A stretch of DNA of 64,000 nt from Candidatus Chloroploca sp. Khr17. Lineage in GTDB: Bacteria > Chloroflexota > Chloroflexia > Chloroflexales > Chloroflexaceae. The notes beneath the pieces are model-generated. The model was not told the DNA's origin and did no database searches. It worked only from the letters and a program-made list of their open reading frames with translations. The position numbers and the translations under genes were made by a program. How positions within the stretch are numbered: the stretch's first letter is position 1; each line of letters opens with the position of its first letter. Positions 61,280 to 64,000 of the stretch are shown in pieces. The stretch lies in NCBI RefSeq assembly GCF_004138165.1, contig NZ_RYFF01000030.1:1-64000 (forward strand). Reading direction: 5' to 3'.

Positions 61280-61474
61280 TAGGGCGATTGCATCTTCTTC
61301 CGTCGCCGTCAACGGCTCGGCTCCTGAGGAGCGAAGGCCACCTTCGTGGCCTGAGCGAGCCGGCGAAGGCCACCTTCGCACACGGTAGCCGAGGCGTTGA
61401 CGGCGACGGTATGGGCATATTGGCCCGTTTTGCCGGTCTGGCGGCACGCACCAACGCAAGATGCAATCGCCCTA
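61280..61474. mobile_element. MITE-like element, copy B
   Basis: Terminal repeats GGGCGATTGCATCTT (61282-61296) and its exact complement (61458-61472) are flanked on both sides by TA, the target used by IS630/Tc1-type elements. Inside, ACCGTCGCCGTCAACG-type arms (about 61300-61410) form a second hairpin. It has no coding capacity. It is in the opposite orientation to copy A at 20031. Confidence 0.75.
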
Positions 61475-61536
61475 TTGGGGGCTGCAGATCTTGCGGGCCG
61501 CAGGCAGGGTTGATGCAACGTCAGCTCTCGGGGGGC

Positions 61537-61650
61537 ACCGTCGCCGTCAACGGCTCGGCTCTTGCGTGCCAAGCCCGCCTGTGCGGGCTGGATAAGGCCG
61601 CGCAGGCGGGCTTCGCGACCCGTCGCCGAGGGCTTCAGCCCGACGGTGCT
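61537..61650. repeat. Partial MITE-related hairpin unit
   Basis: Begins with ACCGTCGCCGTCAACGGCTC as in both MITE copies and ends with GAGGGCTTCAGCCCGACGGT. An internal AAGCCCGCCTG pairs with CAGGCGGGCTT. The outer AGGGCGATTG ends are missing. Confidence 0.55.
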
Positions 61651-61698
61651 CCGGTCAGGTGGACGGTGCAGCAGCCCTAGGCCGCAGGCCCTCGGCCT

Positions 61699-63057
61699 TT
61701 ACTGCCGTAGCAATGGCAGATAGGTGCGATATACGGGCAGTCCCGCTAATTCGCGCAAGGCCCAGAAGGATGGCCGTCGGTAGGCCGGTTCCCCCCCAGG
61801 GACGTAACATGCCCCTCCGGTGCAACCACTATCCTCGGTGAATGGGACATGGACGATACCCCATTGCTGGGCATTGGGTCCCTCGGCTGGCGGGAAATCT
61901 TCGTATTTGAACCAGAAGATGTGGGCTAGATCATTGCGCTGAGCCAGTTGCAGAAAGACTGTTTGGAGGAAGAGACTCTGGCCTGCGATGGTCTGGCGAC
62001 TGTAGGCGACATTGTAGCCCACCTCGGTGATCCAGAAGGGCACGCTGGCACCTGCCGGGCTTGCGCCATTGGTGAGGGCTGTGCGCACATCGTTGAGCCG
62101 CTGGTTCATGCGTGCTACATCACCTTCAATCGTGGCCAGGGTGGCGACGATCTCGACTGGATAGGGGTGGTACCCTAGCCCATCAAGCGGGTACCGCCCA
62201 TTGGCAAGAAAATAGTCGCGAAACGGTTCGGTGGCAAAGAGTTCGAGCAGATAGGCGATGTCACTGATTGGCTTGCCGTCGATCTGGATGCGATTGCTGG
62301 GCAAGAGCCGTTCGCTGCCACGAGGATGCAAGCCGCCGGAAACGATGTCAAGGCCTTCACGCCAGGCCGGATCAAGTGAGGTGAAAGCGCATTCGTTGCG
62401 TTTGAAACAACGGTAGAATTTGGTGTGCAGCCGCCCTATCAGTACCGGATCAAGCCCCTCGCCACCTCCAAATTGTTCTGGTGAGACAGGCAGACGATTT
62501 TGTTCGTTGAGGATCTGATAGGCATGAAGTTGCCCTTCGTAACGCGTCGCAATCGTGAGCGCCCGATCAAGCCAGGTTCGCATGTAGCCATTGACGCCGC
62601 CGCCATAATTGGGATCAATGCCGCCTGCGACTACCAGGCCATATTCGGGGTGGCGCGGATCGACATTGATCACCAGGGCAAACCCGAGCAAGCCTAGTAC
62701 CTTGAGATTGTAGCGTGGAGCTACCTGGGTAAGGAAATAGTCGTATCGGGCCAGGTTCTCTTCAACACTCCCTACCTGCTCGTCAATGATGAATTCGAGG
62801 CGTACCCAGCGCACTCCCGCAGCGGCCAGTTCTTGTCCCATGCGATCCTGGGCAACATAATCGACCTCGTTGGGGAAATTCGGATTGGCGTTAAAGTCGT
62901 ACCAGGGATCGCGTACGACCATCCCAATCAGTTCGCGGTCAATGAGGCCCGATGGTGCTGGTGCCTCACTATAAATGTGCGCTGGTTGGACATACAGGCT
63001 TATTAGCAGGACGACGATCAGCAGACTCACGCCTGAAATTGATCTCAGGGCTATCAT
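61699..63057 (-). CDS. Secreted glycoside-hydrolase-like TIM-barrel protein
   Basis: 452 residues with an N-terminal signal segment (about 7-25). The body looks like a clan GH-A barrel (GH5/GH39-like): HAYQILNEQN near residue 190 would carry the acid/base Glu after Asn, and FWITEVGYN near 355 the nucleophile Glu. IDGKPISDIAYL, GYHPYP and FWFKYEDF fill the remaining strands. The substrate is unknown. It ends in VYRTYLPLLRQ, a C-terminal motif shared in outline with the M23 protein. There is no nearby carbohydrate operon. Confidence 0.75.
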   Translation of the reverse strand: MIALRSISGVSLLIVVLLISLYVQPAHIYSEAPAPSGLIDRELIGMVVRDPWYDFNANPNFPNEVDYVAQDRMGQELAAAGVRWVRLEFIIDEQVGSVEENLARYDYFLTQVAPRYNLKVLGLLGFALVINVDPRHPEYGLVVAGGIDPNYGGGVNGYMRTWLDRALTIATRYEGQLHAYQILNEQNRLPVSPEQFGGGEGLDPVLIGRLHTKFYRCFKRNECAFTSLDPAWREGLDIVSGGLHPRGSERLLPSNRIQIDGKPISDIAYLLELFATEPFRDYFLANGRYPLDGLGYHPYPVEIVATLATIEGDVARMNQRLNDVRTALTNGASPAGASVPFWITEVGYNVAYSRQTIAGQSLFLQTVFLQLAQRNDLAHIFWFKYEDFPPAEGPNAQQWGIVHVPFTEDSGCTGGACYVPGGEPAYRRPSFWALRELAGLPVYRTYLPLLRQ

Positions 63058-63106
63058 AGCGGTGTAACTTTCTCACAACTTCATTGACATATTCATTAAA
63101 ATCTAT

Positions 63107-63159
63107 GCTTGTGCTGGAGCAAACGGCCAACTTCGCTGGCCGTTTGCTCCAGCACAAGC
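63107..63159. terminator. Long 25-bp hairpin with one mismatch
   Basis: GCTTGTGCTGGAGCAAACGG.. at 63107-63131 pairs with 63135-63159 around a TTC loop. A second small hairpin, GGGGGCC-ACA-GGCCCCC (about 63169-63185), follows. They lie upstream of the acyl-CoA-binding gene and of the divergent secreted protein. Confidence 0.5.
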
Positions 63160-63252
63160 GAGATTCTTGGGGGCCACAGGCCCCCGGATCTTAGCTAGAG
63201 GCAACGCCCCACACTATTATAGCGATGAACGGCTTGCTCGTTTCGTTTTGAC

Positions 63253-63281
63253 TTGCACAGACGCACTACCAATGGTACGAT
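63253..63281 (+). promoter_or_regulatory. Promoter of the acyl-CoA-binding protein gene
   Basis: TTGCAC (63253-63258), 17 bases, TACGAT (63276-63281), 55 bases before the ATG. Confidence 0.5.
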
Positions 63282-63336
63282 CAGTCCTGTTCTACTCTAC
63301 GTGTTGTGCGGTAGAGAGTGTATCAAGGAGGATACG

Positions 63337-63603
63337 ATGAGTGATCTCAAGGCTCGCTTTGAGCAGGCAGCCCAGCAAGTCCAGCAGTTGCCAAAGCGCC
63401 CCGATAATGATGCCTTGCTGAAGTTGTATGCGCTCTACAAGCAGGGGACGCTTGGTGACGTAACCGGTTCTCGCCCGGGAATTCTTGATATGCAGGGGCG
63501 CATGAAGTATGATTCGTGGGTGAAATTGAAGGGTACCTCCAATGAGCAGGCGATGAACGATTATATTGCGCTGGTTGACCAACTGAAGTCTGTTGTCAAG
63601 TAG
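63337..63603 (+). CDS. Acyl-CoA-binding protein (ACBP family)
   Basis: 88 residues from the ATG at 63337, directly after AAGGAGGA; the in-frame ATG at 63253 would add residues unlike the family. It is a four-helix ACBP: LYALYKQGTLGDVTG and PGILDMQGRMKYDSWVKLKG include the Tyr/Lys residues that bind the CoA ester. It should buffer or transport long-chain acyl-CoA in the cytosol. ACBPs are best known from eukaryotes and are patchy in bacteria. Confidence 0.93.
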   Translation: MSDLKARFEQAAQQVQQLPKRPDNDALLKLYALYKQGTLGDVTGSRPGILDMQGRMKYDSWVKLKGTSNEQAMNDYIALVDQLKSVVK

Positions 63604-63606
63604 CTC

Positions 63607-64000
63607 ATGTCCAGTCTGTTCGTTCGTGACCGGTCAGGCCGCCCCCCACCGTCGAAGCGCCGGTTGCCTCTGGTGCTGGCCGGTTTGCTCTATCTCGCGC
63701 TGGCACTCGTGATGCTAAGCCCCTTTTTGCCTGCCTTTGGGTGGGCGATTCCTGGTGGGGTAATTGCCGAGGTTGATGGCTGGCAAAATGTTTGGCATCT
63801 CTGGTGGGCCTCCCATGCTCTGCGCAATGGGCTCGATCCTTTTTTTACGCCGCTGCTCTACCATCCCGGGGGGGTGGCCCTCCATCTGCAGCCGCTTAAT
63901 CTCAGCAATGGGTTGCTGGTTGCCCCAGTGACACTGCTCTGGGGGCCGATCGCAGGCTATAATCTGGCGGTGGTACTGGCTTTTGTCCTCTCGGGCCTCG
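63607..64000 (+). CDS. N-terminal part of a multi-pass membrane protein (cut by window end)
   Basis: The frame from the ATG at 63607 is open to the window end: 131 codons. After a basic N-terminus comes a hydrophobic helix, then VDGWQNVWHLWWASHALRNG and LDPFFTPLLYHPGGVALH, then more helices. The Asp-Trp-rich first loop resembles GT-C-type membrane glycosyltransferase-like proteins, whose loop contains catalytic acidic residues. Function unproven. It begins 3 bases after the acyl-CoA-binding gene and is probably co-transcribed with it. Confidence 0.65.
   Translation, partial: MSSLFVRDRSGRPPPSKRRLPLVLAGLLYLALALVMLSPFLPAFGWAIPGGVIAEVDGWQNVWHLWWASHALRNGLDPFFTPLLYHPGGVALHLQPLNLSNGLLVAPVTLLWGPIAGYNLAVVLAFVLSGL

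Larger units (their letters stand above)
61157..61698. other. Repeat-rich intergenic region, no gene
   Basis: About 540 bases between the helical protein and the glycoside-hydrolase-like gene. It contains a complete MITE-like element, a second hairpin unit sharing its inner sequence, and the remainder of related GC-rich repeats. Open frames crossing it are Arg/Ala-rich and appear on both strands, as expected for repeat DNA. Confidence 0.6.

Noticed and set aside
61216-61680. 154-codon frame across the repeat region
   Set aside because: It runs through MITE terminal and inner repeats, with similar open frames on the other strand; not a gene.

Overview
The window looks like a chromosomal segment from a filamentous anoxygenic phototroph of the phylum Chloroflexota (order Chloroflexales). 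The evidence is the bacteriochlorophyll genes bchM and bchH, two PucC/BCD-type pigment carriers, an auracyanin-like blue copper lipoprotein, GTG/TTG starts mixed with ATG, moderately GC-rich DNA and many short intergenic inverted repeats. The genus cannot be fixed by eye. No rRNA, tRNA or CRISPR array was recognised.

Layout. 1-0.4 kb: the right end of an IS200/IS605 element, with an omega-RNA-like tail, abutting the remnant of a beta-propeller gene. 0.5-10.6 kb: individually transcribed housekeeping and envelope genes (TRIC-type channel, M23 peptidase, acyl-CoA/malonyl-CoA synthetase, Tat-exported 5'-nucleotidase, CorA, YbhN-type flippase-like protein, nitroreductase, cupredoxin lipoprotein). 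10.7-16.8 kb: a complete mrpABCDEFG cation/proton antiporter operon. 16.8-23.5 kb: a Ser/Thr kinase-FHA gene followed by purQ and lgt, a NUDIX hydrolase and a large PAS/GAF/GGDEF sensor.

23.8-44.8 kb is the core: one co-directional tetrapyrrole block, bchM, bchH, hemN, a dipeptide-type ABC importer without ATPases, hemY, two pucC-like carriers, hemA, hemC, hemD, hemB, hemE and hemL. Together these make 5-aminolevulinate by the C5 route (HemA, HemL), convert it to uroporphyrinogen III (HemB, HemC, HemD), decarboxylate and oxidise it to protoporphyrin IX (HemE, HemN, HemY), and start the magnesium branch (BchH, BchM). bchM and bchH each carry a near-identical 21-bp palindrome about 28 bp before the start codon. 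This is the best candidate here for an undescribed regulatory circuit.

44.9-50.8 kb: an Rrf2 regulator, a stand-alone TaqI-like specificity domain protein, a glycosyltransferase, pdxH, bactofilin plus a DivIC-like protein, and a lactonase-type propeller. 51.4-58.6 kb, minus strand: aminotransferase, ppx, nrdR, an Mrr-like membrane protein, fabG, accC, nusB and acpP, ending in a classical intrinsic terminator. 58.7-64 kb: a nicotinamidase-like hydrolase, efp, auracyanin, an unknown helical protein, a repeat-rich region, a secreted glycoside-hydrolase-like protein, an acyl-CoA-binding protein and the start of a membrane protein cut by the window edge.

Between genes there are several repeat families: a roughly 193-bp MITE with 15-bp terminal inverted repeats and TA flanks (two copies), a roughly 95-bp inverted-repeat element (two copies), GC-rich CCTGGGAGCGCGGGCG-type hairpins (four sites), and long perfect hairpins of unique sequence that probably act as terminators.
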